Origin: Methyloferula stellata AR4
Lineage (GTDB): Bacteria; Pseudomonadota; Alphaproteobacteria; Rhizobiales; Beijerinckiaceae
Reading direction: 5' to 3'
Assembly (NCBI RefSeq): GCF_000385335.1
Contig: NZ_ARWA01000001.1
Span: 2,186,001 to 2,250,000, forward strand
Length of the DNA stretch: 64,000 nt
In this document: positions 1 to 15,000 of the stretch, piece after piece
Numbering within the stretch: position 1 is the stretch's first letter
Layout of the letters: each line of letters starts with the position of its first letter
Position numbers and translations under genes: made by a program
The notes under the pieces: model-generated
Seen by the model: only the letters and a program-made list of their open reading frames with translations
Databases searched by the model: none
What the model was told of the DNA's origin: nothing

Positions 1-3000
1 CAACACGAGCATCGGGCTCAGCATCGTCCGCAATATCGTCGAAGCCAATGTCTCGTCCTATGTCTTGAACGTCAACACGCTCAAGACCAATGACGGCAAC
101 GTCAAGGTCATCGCCAAGCAGGCGACGGCGATTGCGTCCTCGGCCTCTTATACAGCGATTGCGATCGGCGGCTCGATCAGCAGCTCAAACAGCATCGGCG
201 GCGGCGGCGCTGTCGCCATCAATACGATTCTCGGCAATGTCGAGGCCTACACGCAGAGCGTCAATGTTTCGGCGCTGGCCTCGGGCTTGGTTCCCGGCAA
301 TATCACGGTCTCGGCGACCGACTCCTCCGACATCGAAGCCATTGTCACCGGCATCAGCGCCGCCGTGAATTTCAGTCCGGCAGCATCGAATGTCGTTGCC
401 ATCGGCGCGGCGGTCTCCCTCAACCTGATCGGATGGCGCGGCACCGTCGCCGATGAGACCGAGGATTCGAGCGATCCCATCATCGTGTCGGCGAATGTGA
501 GCGGCGGCTCGCTTACGGCACATGGCGCCGTTTCGGTCACGTCCGGCTCCACGGCTACGGTCAATGCGACAACGGCCGCGGTCTCCGTCGGTGTCACAGT
601 TTCGAGCGGCAGCGGCGGCAGCGGTGGCGGCGCGCAGACGACAGGCACGGGCAAGGGCGACGAAACCACCAAAGAACCCAATTCGGCTCAGGAAGAGGGC
701 GAAGGCAAGACGACCGATCCGACCACGGGCGATACGAAGCCGACCGACGAAGGCAATGCCAACGGAACGACGGTCAACGAAGGCTCGGACGTCAAAGGTG
801 GCTCCGAGACGAATCAGGCCGAGGCGGGCGGCGGCGCGGCGGGCGAGTCCGGGAACGGCACCGAGTCGACGTCAACCTCCGGAGATCCGGCCAAGACCAC
901 CACGACCACGTCGCCGAATGAAACCGGCGCCGCGCAAGGCAGCACCACGAGCACATCGACGGGCTTCGGTGCGGGCGGCGGCATATTGATCGGTTTGGGC
1001 GGCGTCATTTCGAGCGCGCTCTCCGGCTCGACCACTCCGCCGACCTATCAGACAGAGCCTGACTCAGGCAAAACGACCGAAACCCGCACTGTCAACAATG
1101 GCGATACGGTTGAAATCGCGGCCGGCTACGATTCGCCGACCTATAATGTCAGCCAGGGCACCGAGACTTTGGCCGCCGGCAATACGGTCGAGGCGAGCGA
1201 CGGCACGGTCTATCGCTATCTCGGCGCGTCGGGCGCGAGCGTCGATCTCAGCACCACCAGTTTTACCGCCGATCCGACGGATTGGGCGAAGATCGGCGGC
1301 ACGATCGGCGCGGTCTACACCTATATCGGTTCGTCAGGCGCTTCTCTCGATCTCTATAATCAGGACTATACGAATACGAGCCTGTGGCAGGCCGGCAGCA
1401 ACGGCAGTTCCGGCGGCAGCGGCACGGCATCCACGACGGCTGGATCGGTGATTTCGACGCTTGGCGCCGGACTTGGTTTCCTCACCGGCACGACCACGAC
1501 GACGACTCCGGCCTCGACGCCGGATCCGAAAAAGCCGGCTGATAAGCCGCCCACCACGACGCCGACAACGGACACGACGCCGCCTCAGACGCCGAAAAGC
1601 GCGACAAACCCGACGAGCTCGACGAATCCGAAAGAAGCGTCGACGCCGACGAACCCAACCGAACAGCCGAAGGGTCAAAGCGGCAGCGGCGAAAGCTCGA
1701 AAGGCAGCGGTAGTTCCGAAAGCACGTACGGCGCCTCGGCGGCCGGCGTCTATACGGAAAACAAGATCGCCGCCAATATCACGGCGACCGTCCAGAATAC
1801 GACGACGATCACGACGGGCGTCAATTCGTCCGGCGGACTGACCGTCACTGCCACGGACGCCGCGACGATCAACTCGCTCGATGGCGCGGCCGCGGTCACC
1901 GCCAATTTGTCCGGCACCGGCAGCAAGGCGATCACGATCGGCATCGGCATCGCCCGCAATACGATCCAAGATACGGTCATCGCTACGGTCGATAATGCCG
2001 GGCAGATCACCGCGACAGGCGCGCCGATCACCGTTGAGGCGAATCAGCAAGCCCAGATCCAGGCGACATCCGTTGCGGCGGCGCTGTCGATCGCTGCCGG
2101 CGGTGAGAACGGTCTAAGCGTTGCTGGCGGCGGTTCGCTCGCCGACAATTTGATCGGCGCTTTCACGACTGCAAGCCTTACGAACACCACAGTCGGTTCG
2201 GCGGGACATGCCGTCGGCGCGCTCGATGTCACGGCGACGGATTCATCCACCATCGACGCGCTCGTCGCCGCGGTCTCCGGCAGCGTGTCTTTCGCCGGAG
2301 AGGATGGGACAGCCGTCTCCATCGGTGCATCGCTCGCCCATAACAGGATCGGCGACGGCACCGACACCGGCACCGGCGAAGTCACGGCCTGGATCAGCGG
2401 TTCGGCCATCAACAGCGGCGCCATCGATGTCGCCGCGACATCGAGTCAGACGATCACCTCGACGGTTGCCGCCGCGGCTGTGGCCTTGTCGGGCGGCGGT
2501 GAATCCGATGTCGGCGTGACCGGCGCGGGCGCCTTCGCCTTCAATGAAGTCGCGGTCGGCGTGAGCGCGACCATCGACGGCGGCAATGGCACGACGGCCG
2601 ATACGCCAACCTATGATATTTCATCGACCGGTGTGACCGTCGCGGCGGCCGACACAGCGACGATCGAAGCGACCGTTGAGGCCGGTTCCGTCGCAGGCGG
2701 CTTCGGCGGCGAATCGAGCACCAATGTCGCGATCGGCGTCTCCTTCGCACGCAATTCGATCACCGATCCCGTGACCGCGGTCATCGCCAATGTTCCCACC
2801 TTGACGACGAACGGCGGCGCAGTGTCCGTGACGGCGGAGGAGGGCGGTACGATCGACGCGACCTCCGCCGCTGTGGCGATTTCGGTCGCGATCGGCGGCG
2901 AAAGCGGCACGGCGGTCGCCGGCGGCGGCGCCTTGGCAGGCAATTTCATCGAGGCCGATACGCAGGCCTATGTCTACAATTCGGATTTGGGCACGACCGG

Positions 3001-6000
3001 CAATCAGGTCGGCGCGGTGACCGTTACCGCGACGGATGATTCCACGATCGCCGCGACGATCGCGGCCATTGCGGCGACGGCCGGCATCGGCGGCGAGAGC
3101 GGCGCCGGCGTCGCGATCGGCGTTTCGCTTGCCTATAATGAGATCGGCGATGCGACCGGATTTGGTTCCGGCACCGTCAAGGCCTTTGTGTCGGGATCGT
3201 CGATCACCAGCAATGGCAGCGTCGATGTCGAGGCGACATCGAAAGGAACCATCACGGCACTGACCGTCGCGGTCGCGGCGGCGCTTTCGGGCGGCGGCGA
3301 AACCGGCGTCGGCGTCGCCGGTGCCGGCGTCGCGGTGATGAATACGATCTCCGTCGGCGTCTCGGCCTATGTCGATGGCGGCGGCACGCAGTCGATCGCG
3401 GCGGATGGCACTGTGACCGTGGCGGCCTCCGACACGGCGACGATCACATCGACGGCCGGTGCCGCGGCAATCAGCGCCAGCTTCGGCGGCGAGGCTGGCA
3501 TCAGCGTTTCGATCGGCCTGTCGATCGCGGCCAATATCATCAACGATCCGGTCACGGCCTATATCACGGGCGTGACGTCGCTGACGACGACCGGCTATGC
3601 GCTCAAGGTCACAGCGGCCGAAAACGCGAAGATCCACGCAACGTCGGTCGCCGCGGCGATCTCGGTCGGAATCGGCGGCGAGACGGGTGTAGCCGTCGCG
3701 GGTGGCGGCGCCACGGCGGAAAATCTCGTTGGCGCGGTTACTTCGGCCTATATTTCCAATTCGACGGTCGGCACAGCAGGCAATCCTGTCGGCGCCATCA
3801 CCGTCACGGCGACGGATGATTCCGAGATCGAAGCGTTGATCGCAGCGGTCGCCGCGTCGGTGAGTTTCGGCGGTGAAGCCGGTGTCGGCGTCGCCATCGG
3901 CGTCGCCTACGCCCATAACAGGATCAGCGACGGCACCGAGACCGGTACGGGCGAAGTCCTCGCCTATATTTCCGGAACGTCGATTACGGGCAATGGCCTT
4001 GTCGATGTCGAGGCCAATGCACAGGAGACCATCAACGCGACGACGCTCGCGGGCTCGGTGGCACTGTCCGGCGGCGGCGAGGCGGGTGTCGGCGTGTCTG
4101 GCGCAGGCGTCGGCGTCATCAACCAAAGCAATGTTACCATCAAAGCCTATATCGATGGTGGCAGCACCAGCTCGATCGCGTCCGGCGGCGTCAAAGTGGC
4201 CGCGAGCGATTCCTCGACGATCAATGCCATAGCCGGTGCGGCGGCTCTTGCCGGCGGTTTCGGCGGCGAAGCAGGCGTCGCCGTCGCGATCGGCCTTTCC
4301 ATCGCGGATAATTCGATCACGGATCCGGTCACGGCCTATATCACAGGCGTGCCGCTTCTGACGACCAATGGCGGCAATGTCAGCGTCACCGCTGTGGAAG
4401 GCGCGGATATCGAGGCCTCCTCCGTCGCCGCCGCGATCTCGCTGGCGATCGGCGGCGCGGCCGGGGTCGCTGTCGCTGGCGGCGGCGCTACGGCTGAGAA
4501 TTTCATCCAAGCGATGAGCGTGGCCTATATTTCGAATTCAACGCTCGGGACTTCGGCCAATAAGGTCGGCGCCGTCACGGTCACATCGAACGATACGTCG
4601 ACGATCCAGGCTTTGGTCGCCGCGGTCGCGGCGTCGGTGGCTTTCGGCGGTGAGGCTGGCGTTGGCGTCGCGATCGGCGTCTCACTCGCCTTCAACCAGA
4701 TCACCGACGGAACCCTGACGGGCACCGGCGCGGTCAAGGCCTATATGCTCGACACGCCGGTCGAGGCCTCCGGCCTCGTCGACGTCGAGGCGCATTCGAC
4801 CGAGACGATCAACGCGACGACGGCCGCGGGCGCGGTTGCCATCGCCGGCGGTGGCGCGGCCGGCGTCGGTGCCAGTGGGGCTGGCGTTTCGGATATCAAC
4901 ACAATATCGGTCGATATCACCGCCTATGTCGATGAGGGCGGGGCGTCGATCGCATCCGGCGGCCTCACGGTCGATGCCAGCGATGGATCAACCATTACGG
5001 CGCTCGTCGGCGCGGCTTCGGTCGCCGGCGGCTTCGGCGGCGCGGCGGGCGTTGCCGTCTCCATCGGCCTTTCGATCGCGAGCAACACGATCGGCGACGA
5101 TGTCGCCGCCTATGTGACCAACGCCGCGAGCGTGACGACCAATGGCGGCGGCATCAGCGTAACGGCTGAGGATAACGCCAATATCAATGCGACGGCGGTG
5201 ACGGCCTCCGTCGCGGCCAGCGGGGCAGGCGCTGCCGGCGTCTCGGTCTCCGGTGGCGGCGCGAGCGCCGAAAACCTGATCACCTCCAATACCGAGGCCT
5301 ATATTTCCAATTCGTCGCTGGGGACGAGCGTCAATCAGGTTGGCGCGATCACCGTCTCTGCAACCGATGCCGGCCGCATCACCGCATTGATCGCGGCCGT
5401 GTCGGCAACCGTCGGTATCGGCGGCGCGGCGGGCGTCGGCGTTTCGATCGGCTTCTCCTTCGCGCATAATGCGATCAGCGACGGTAATGGCTTCAATGGA
5501 ATGGGCCAGGTCTTCGCTTATATTTCCAGTACGCCGATCTCCGCGAATGGCGCTTTGCAGGTTACGGCGACGTCCAGCGAAACGGTCAGTGCCAACGTGG
5601 CGGCGGCGGCGGTCGCTTTGACCGGCGGCGGCGCGGCGGGCGTCGGTGTCGGTTTCGCCGGCTCGATCAGCCTCAATGAGATCGCGGTCGCGACCCATGC
5701 CTATATCAGCGGCGGCAGCAGCATCGCCGCTGGCAGCGTGTCGGTCAGCGCCAGCGATACGGCAAATATCACCTCCAATGTCGCCACGGCGACGATTGCC
5801 GGCGGCTTCGGCGGCGCGGCGGGCGTCGCGGTGTCGATCGCGCTTTCCATTGCACGCAACACGATCGGCGACGATGTCGACGCGCATATCACCGGCGTCG
5901 GCACGTTGACGACCGGCGGCGGCGCGGTGGGCGTGACGGCGACCGAAGGCGCGCAAATCTTTTCGACGGCAACCACGGCTTCCGTCACGGTCGCCATCGC

Positions 6001-9000
6001 GGGCGCGGCGGGCGTTTCCGTCAGTGGCGGCGGCGCGGTTGCCGAAAATCTGATCGCGTCAAGCACGCAAGCCTATATTTCCAATTCGACGCTTGGCACG
6101 TCGGGGAGCAAGGTCGGTGCTGTCACCGTCTCGGCGACTGACACCGGAACGATCGACGCGCTCATCGCGGCCGTATCGGTCGCGGCCGGCGGCGGCGGCG
6201 CGGCGGGTGTGGGCGTCTCGATCGGCGTGGCGCTTGCGCATAATCGGATCAGCGACGCGCTTTATGGGACCGGGCAGGTTCTGGCCTATATCTCCGGAAG
6301 CTCGATTGTTGGCAACGGGGCGACGAGCGTTTCCTCGACGTCCGGCGAAGCGATCAGCGCCCTTGTCGCAGCGGGTGCGGCGGCGCTCGAAGGCAGCGGC
6401 GTGGCAGCAGTCAGCGTTTCCTTCGCCGGCGCCCTCGGCTTCAACGAGATCCAAGTCGCGACACATGCTTATGTCGACGGCGGCGGCACGGCCTCTATCA
6501 GTTCGACCGGCCTTGCGGTCTCGGCGACGGATACGGCGAACATCACGGCCGGTGTCGGCGCAGCGACCGTCGGCGTCGCGCTTGCCGGCATCGCCGGCGT
6601 ATCGGTCAGCATTTCGCTCTCGATCGCCCGCAATACGATCAATGACGATCAAGAGGCCTATATCACCGGCGTCGCTTCGCTTGCGGCGGGCTCGGGCGCG
6701 GTGAGCGCGGAGGCGACTGAAAACGCAACCATCAACGCCGGAGCGGTCGCCGCGGCGATTACTGTTTCGATCGGCGGCGCTGCCGGCGTCTCGGTGTCCG
6801 GTGCTGCCACGACGGCGGAAAATCTGATCGAGGCGAATGTCGACGCCTATATCGCCAACTCCAACATCACGGGCGCTGGCGCGATCACGGTCGAGGGGTC
6901 TGACACATCGACCATCAACGCGATCGTCGACGCGGCCTCCGTTGCCGTCGCAGGCGGCATCGCGGGCGTCGGCGTGGCGCTGGGCGCGGCCTTTGCGCAT
7001 AACGCGATCGGCGACGGAACGACGGGCGACACATCGTCGGGCAGCGTGACGGCTGATATCAGCGGCACGGCGATCAACGCTTCGGGCGCATTGACCGTCG
7101 AGACCGTAACGACCGAAACCATCGAGGCTGAGGTAGGCTCTATCGCCGCCGCGCTTTCGGGCGGCTTCGTCGGTGTAGCCGTCGGCGGTGCAGGCGCCGT
7201 GGCGCTCAATGACATCGGCTTGAACATCAACGCCTATATCAATGGCGACAGTAATGGTGGATCTCAGAAGGGCATCAGCGCCGCGAGCGTGAGCGTCTCA
7301 GGCAGCGACACGTCGTCGATTACGGCGCTTGTCGAGGCAGTCGCGATCACCGCTTCCTTCGGCGCTGTCGGCGTCGGCGCTTCCATCGGCGTTTCGCAGG
7401 CGACGAACGAGATCACGAATAATATGGAGGTCTATATCGCGAATGCCGGAGACGGCGTTACGGCGACCTCTGGTTCGGTTTCGGTCTCGGCTCTGGAAGC
7501 GGCGACGATCAACGCCAATGCGTCCGCCGCGGCCGTGGCGCTGAGCGGCGGAGCTATCGGCGTGTCCCTGTCGGGTGCCGGCGTCGAAGCCACCAATGTC
7601 ATCCTCGACGACACCAATGCCTATCTCTCGGCCAGCAAAATCACGGCGAACACCGATGTGCTGGTAAACGCGAACGCGTCGGCGACGATCAACGCGCTTG
7701 TTCTCGCCGCTTCGGGAGCCATCGCGGCCGGTTTGGGCGGCGGCGCCGGATCGCTCGGCGCCTCACTCGCCGAAAACTTCATCGGCTATGATGCTTCCGG
7801 TTCCCGTCATCCGGACCAGGTCGAGGCCTATTCGACCGGGACCAGCATTCAGGCTGGGCGCAATTTCAACGAGACCGCCACGGATCATTCCACGATCGAC
7901 GCGAATGTCGCCGCGGCTTCGGTCGCGATAACCGGCGCTGCTGTCGGGTTCAGCCTGGCGGGCGCCGGTGCGACGGCTGAAAATAAGATCGCCGTCAATA
8001 CCGAGGCGACCGTTTCGGGCAGCGGGTCGAACGGCATCAATGCCGGCGCGATCAACCTCGACGCGAGCGATACGTCGGGCATCACCGCCTTCGTCGGGGC
8101 CGCCGCGCTCGCGGCAACGATCGGCCTTGGCGACGGCTATGCGATCGGCGAGTCGCTGGCGCAAAACAATATCGACAATCAGGTCCAGGCTTCGATCACC
8201 AATGCCGGCGTGACCACGTCGGGCACGACGACCATCGATGCGACGGAAAATGCGTCGATCACCGCGACATCCGTCGCTGCGACTTTCTCCGCCGGTGTCA
8301 TCGCAGTCAGCGGCGGCGCAGCGGTCGCTTTGAACACGATCGACACGAGCACCTCGGCCTTTGTCGAAACGAGCACGCTGACGGTCGGCGGCCTTAGCAT
8401 CGATGCGCAGGACACCTCGTCCGCCAGCGCCACCACAGGCGCGGCATCGATCGCGGCCGGCTTCATTTCGCTCGCGGCGGGCGGCTCGGGCGCCACCGAT
8501 ACGATCAACAATACGGTTTCGGCCTATGTCGATGGTTCGACTGTCCAGGCAGGCAGCGGCAATGTCCTTGTCGAAGCGTTGGCTCAGCCCGAGGCATATG
8601 CGAATGCGCAGGGGGTCACCGCCGGCACTCTGGCTGTCGGCGCCTCGGTGGCGATCATCAATCTTACGCCGACCGTCAGCGCGACGGTCAACGGCCATAT
8701 TACGGCAGGCAGCCTGTCGATCATGGCCAATGTGAACCTGCCGTCCGACGGCCATCAGGCGGCGAACGCTCAGGCCGGCGGCTCTGTCGGCGGTCTCATC
8801 GGCATCGTGGCCAGCAATGCGCAAACGACGGATACCGACACGGTCACGGCGGCGGTTGGCGCGGGAACGGTTGCGACGATCGCGGGCGCCATGCTCGTCG
8901 TGGCCAATGGCAATACGTGGCAGAATTCCCGGGCATCTAATGCGGCATTCGGTCTGATCGCGGTCGGCGTGGCGCAGTCCTCCGCGACGGCGACGAGCAA

Positions 9001-12000
9001 AACGACCGCCTCGATCGGCGATTCGGCTCAAGTCACCGCTGGCACGCTGCAAATCAATGCTGCTGGCAATGATAATAATTTCGCCTTTGGCGAGGCAGGC
9101 AGCGGCGGCGTTCTCGCGGGTGCGGGCGTGGCTCCGACCACAACGACGAATGCCACAACCAACGCGACCATCGGTACGGGCGCGGTGATCAATGTCACGG
9201 GCGGGACGATCAACTCCGCGTTCCGCATCTCGGCCGGGCATGTTTCGACTGTCAATACACAGGTCATCGCCTCGGCTGTCGGCCTCCTTTCCGGTGCCGG
9301 CGCGGTCGCCGTCAACAATGTCAATTCGAACGTGACGACGACACTCGATGGCAGCGTCACCGCGCTGTCGATCATCGGTACGGCCGTCAATGATTTCAAC
9401 AAGCCGGCCATTCTGGATACGACCCTTGCCAAGCCGGCCGACGGTCCCTTCATTGACAACATCTCCGGTGACACGGGCGGCCTTGCGAGCGCGGCCGGCG
9501 CCACGGATACGACGACGATCAGTTTCAACACGATCGTCGATGTCGGTTCCACCGCCGTTCTGAACGTCGTCGGCGCCTTCTCCAATGCCGGTGCCTTGTC
9601 GCTGTCGGCGTTGAACGATTTTCAGGGTTACGACCAAGTGACGCTTAAGACCGGCGGCGCTTTGGCCGGCGCTTCGGCGAAAGCGACGATCCAAACCAGC
9701 AGCGATCTTGCGAAAATCAACATCGAAGCCGGCGCGAAATTGATGAGCATCGGTGTCGTCGCGCTCGCCGCCGACGGCAGCGGCAATGTGACGACGCAGG
9801 TCAATACCGACACCTATGGCGCGGTCACGGCGGCCGAGGCCAATAGCAATATCGACATCCGGCCCGACAATGAGATTGTCATCGGTGCCGCGGGATCCCC
9901 GACGCAGGCGACCATCACCTCCTATGGCGATCTCGATCTGACGGCCGGCGAAGATATCAACTTCAATATGGATCCCTATACGTTCTATGCCTATACGGAT
10001 GCCTACGCCGGGGCGATCATTCCGCTGAGCTCCGTGAACGCGCATTCCTACGTCGTTCAGACCAATCAGATCACAGTCAACGCCGATGCCGTGCTCAAGA
10101 CCGGCGGCTCGGCAAATCTCCTGGCCAATATGGTCGGCTTCGCCACCGTCGTTGCGCAGGCCAAATCGACGAGCTGGGCAAGCGATGTTGCAGGTGGCAT
10201 CCTATCGCTGACCGGCGGCAATCCGGCGAATGAGTTCAACGGAACCGCTTTCGAAGTTTCGCACGGCATCGTCGATGTGAACGGATCGATCACGACCGGC
10301 ATCACCAGCAATGTCAACGTCACGTTCAGCTACGATGTGAACGGCAATGTCATCGAGACCGTCGGCACCGACAGTCCGACGCTCAGCTTCACCAACACGA
10401 CCGAGACGGAATCCTCGGCCCTGTACAACACCTATCTGAGCACTGAGGCGCAGCTCGGCCAATATCTCGGGATCCAGAAATCTTTGACCGCCAATGGCGA
10501 GGATGACACGACTATCGACGGGCAGGTGGCCTTCGACCAGCAGGAGATTGCGACGATCGAGTCGCAGTTGAAAGCCCAGGGTCTTGGAGAGACGGAGTCC
10601 GACGGAACCTTCGTTGTCGTCGGCAAGGTGGTACAGGTCATCGATATAGCGGCCTTCATCGCGCAGGCGGGCCAGATCAACCTCTATGGCGATCAGATCG
10701 AGGGGACCGGTACGCTCACCGCGCCGACGACCGTCAACGTCAGCATCACCAATACGACGGCCTCGTCGCTTCAGATCGAGGGGATTACGATTCCCCAGCT
10801 CATCGGCGGCGTCTATGCAAACGGCGTTGCGCTGGTCAATACCGATACGTCGATCAGCCCGACCTCTCCCCAGGCGCTGGCCAATGCCAATAGCGTCATC
10901 AATAAGATGAACGGGAACGACGCCAGCACGGACAATGAGAATCCTGCCAGCAGCACCGATCCGGCGGTGGCGGGCGTCGCGAATTTTGCGAGCATCACAT
11001 TGTCGCCGCCTCCGGCACCGCCGGCTCCGAACGCACCGGCGATCGCGTTCATCCGCATCACCAACCAAACGCCGACCGTCCCGCCCGGATTTCAGTTCCC
11101 GACCTTCGTTTCAGCAACAGGTGTGGTCACCCAGGAATCGCTTCCGACGACGCCGGCGGACATCATTATTCAAGGCAACATCACGGCCATCGAGGCGGAA
11201 CTCGATGTCGTCTCGCTCGGCGATATCAACGTCAATGCGCCGTTGATCGACGTTCATACGCAGAATTTTCAGGCGAAGAACAATATCTCGATCAATGAAG
11301 TGCAGTTCTATGCCTCGGGCGATCCGGCGACGCAGTTGCTCGGATCGCAAAGCGGCATCCCGCCGCTGAGCGGTACGACCGACGCAGGCAAGCAGCAGGT
11401 TTCGACCTATGAGGGGGTCGTCCAGCAAACCCAATTCATAGCCCAGACCATCTCGATCCAAGCCGAATATGTCGATTTGAACGGTGCGCTCAATGCCGGG
11501 CAGAGCAATCCGACGCTGACGATCAACCCGAACGACATCGCAGGCCAGATCGCCACGATCAAAGCCCAAGGACTATCAGGCCTTATACAGCTCAACCTGC
11601 CGGATGCAGATAATCCGAACAATGAGTTCACGGTCTATTACAACACCGCGAACGGCGGCAGCCTCGAGGTTGATACGGTCAATCTCGCCGGCGGCATCAT
11701 CACCATCAAGGGCCACGTCTTCAGCACATCCCAGGCCGAGCTCAACGCGTTCGGCTATTACGGCGGCGTCACCATCAACAACAACACGGCCTATAATCTT
11801 GCCGTAAAGAGCATCAACGTGTCTCAGCCCGGCGCCGGTCTGATCGACATTACCGACTATAATCAGACCAATGCTTCCAATAGCGCCTACGTGCTCGAGA
11901 CGAAATATCTCTCGCAGCAGGGCGGCGGGATGCTGATGTCGACTCAGTACATCAACACGCTCGACGGCACGATTCTCGCCGGCGTCGGCGGGACGACACC

Positions 12001-15000
12001 GATCACCACGAACTCGACGCAATTCGGGCTCGAAAAGGGATTGCGCTATAATTTCTCGGTGGCGACGAGCGCTCAGACGACGACCGTCAACCTCTACTAT
12101 ACCAGCAGCTGGCTTGGATTGATCAGCCTCGGCTCGGGCAACGCGCCGCCCCAGCAGCAGACGATCACCACCTCGCAGCCTCAAATCGAAGCTTCGAGCC
12201 TTTATTTCTACGTCGACACCAACTCGGCCGACGAAAATACGTCCTACATCTATACGACCGCGACGCATACGATAACGGATACCGGCTTCCAGCCTTCGGG
12301 GCACTGGACCCACAGCACGTGGTACGGAAAGAAGACCTATTACCAGCAAACGACGGACGTTAAGGGCACCGAGACGATCTCGTCCCATTCGATCAAGGCC
12401 GATATAGCTGTTGGCATCAACTTCCTGGGCAGCAACAGCTCGAACATCACGATCAATTCGCCCTATAGCAGCGTCCAGCTGCTTGGCAATCTCACCAACG
12501 TGACGGGTTCGACGACGATCACCGCCGGGGGCTCGATCACCGCGCCGAACACGGCCAATGAGGTCGAGGGTGTGATTGTCACCCTGACGGCAGGCACCAA
12601 CATTGGACAGAGCGGTCTGCCCATCAACGTCGTTTTGGCGGGCACCGCCGGGCAGAAATTGACGGCTACCACGACCAATGGCGCGATCTATATCGCGGCG
12701 CCGCAGACAGGGCTCGCAATCGGTTCGATTACGGCCGGTGGCGATAACGCCGTGAATCTCTCGGCCTTCGGCGCCATAACGGTGGCGGCGAACGCCACAG
12801 GTCTCATCACGGGTGGCAATGTCGCGATCACCAGCGGCGGCGGCGTCGGTACATCTTCCGCGCGGCTTGAACTCGCCGTCGGCCAGGCCGGCAACGACAA
12901 GTTGAATCTGACCGCCAAGGGCGATGTCTATATCGAACAGACAGAAGGCGATTTGCCGCTCTTCGCGCTGACGACGACAGGCAACGCCGATATCCTTGTC
13001 GACAATGGCAGCCTCATCAACGTCAACACTAACGTCCAGGTGGATGCGCGCACGACCGCGCAGCTCGAAAACGGCGTGTGGAGCGAGTTGGCGCTGACCG
13101 GCGACCAGGCGCAGGCCAAGATTCAGGCTACGCTGAACGAGTACCAGCTTTACCAGCAGCAGCAGTATCAGGCCTATTGGACGGACCGGAACGCGCTCGT
13201 CGATTCCGTTACCGGGCAGCCGACCGATCCAAGCGATCCGAAGGCCATTGTCCAGATGTCGGCGGCCGACGTCTCCTATTACACCACCTATTACACGGGC
13301 GTTTACAATGCTCTGCCGCCGGCGCAGCAGACCGTGTCCCTGGCCACTTATGTCGCTAATGCGATCCAGACGCTCGAATTGTCGACGACGCAGCAATATT
13401 ACAATCTTGCCGCCGTATTCGGGCCGGGGGGCTCCTATGCGCCCGGCACGACGAACACTTACGACGCCGCGACAAATTCCACTGTCAGCAGCACTTCCTA
13501 CGATCGAAACACCTACGATCCGAACTTCACCTATCTGCTCAGCTCGACGGAAAAGGCCAATCTCGTCGGCAGCATCAAGGTCTGGACGACGGCCGAGTTG
13601 CTCGAGGGAATCAGCGCCGGTCTTCTCCAGACGACGACGAGCACGCAGACCACGATCGAGGCGCCGAATATCACGGCGGTGAATATCACCATCACGACCA
13701 ACAAGGGCACCAGCACCAACGGCGGCAATATCGGTTCGCTCGTCAATCCGGTCACGAACCAGGTCGGTTTCGCGCCGGGGCCGAATCTCCAACTTGGCGG
13801 CACGCCGGCCGGACTCGCGCTCGCGGCCGCGCAGGCCTCGGACCTGAACTTCCTTGCCGCGACGCCGACGCAGGTCACGGTCAATTTCAGCGGCAATACG
13901 ATGACGCTGAGCAATGGCGCGAGCTGGAGCAGCGTCGATCCCAATATCCAGGCGGGCGATTGGGTCTATGTCGGCGGCACGACGCAGAATGCGACCCAGA
14001 ACGGCGCCTATCTCCAGGTCGCTGCCAATGGGGTCAATGGTTCGAGCATTACCTTTACCCAGACGGTTCAGACGGAAAACAACCAGATCGTGCTTGTCGC
14101 GCCGGTTGTCACCAACCTTGGGACCACGGACAACAGCACCATCGGCACGCTGGCCGGTCTCGACGTCAATTTCGGAGACGTCGCCAATAATGGCACGATC
14201 ACGCTGACCAATGGCACTGGCGGAACATGGGGCGGCGCGGACTGGGCCGCCATGGGCTATAAGGTCGGCGGCGGCATTTATATCGGCTCCGCGAGCGACC
14301 CGAACGGCAATGGCGCGAGCTTCAACGTCAACGGGACGAAGCCCTATTACACGATCGCGGCGATCGACGGCGCGACCATCACCTTGCAATGGGGTCAGAC
14401 TCTGACCCGCGAAGGCAATGTGTCGATCAATGCCGCGCCGGTCGATATCGAACTCGACAGCGGCGCGAACAATGTCAAATACGTCCTGATCTCACAGAGC
14501 CGGGATGTTGCGATCGCGCCGTCGGGGACCGTTACGGCGACGGCGACCGGCTTCATCTATCTTGGCTCTCAGGTCAATCTCCAGCTCAACCACGTCGGTT
14601 CGACCGGCGGCGCCGACATCCGGATCAAGACTCAGGGCAGCCTCACCAATGTCGCGTCGGGCGGCGTCAACGTCTATGGCGGCAGCATTGTTCTCGAGGC
14701 GGGCCAGAGCTTCATCGGCACGTCTTCGACGCCGGTGACTGTCGATGTCGGTGCCGGCGGGGGGCTGACGGCGCGCGCGCTCAACGATATCTATATCAAT
14801 GCGCCGGATGGCGACATTCCCGTCGGCGGCATCTATTCGGCGTCGGGCGGCGTCGATCTCGTGGCCAGCGGCTCCATCTATGACGCGGTCACCTCTGACC
14901 TTGCCAAGCTTCAAGCGAACTGGCTTGAGCTGCAAGCCGGCGGAAGCATCGGTACGGGCGCGGACACGGGGACCGGCAAAGTCGCCGCGGATACGCTCGG

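Noticed and set aside
65..67. TTG as the start of the giant gene
   Set aside because: The 21 codons before it are in frame and already encode the repeat pattern, so the gene starts outside the window.
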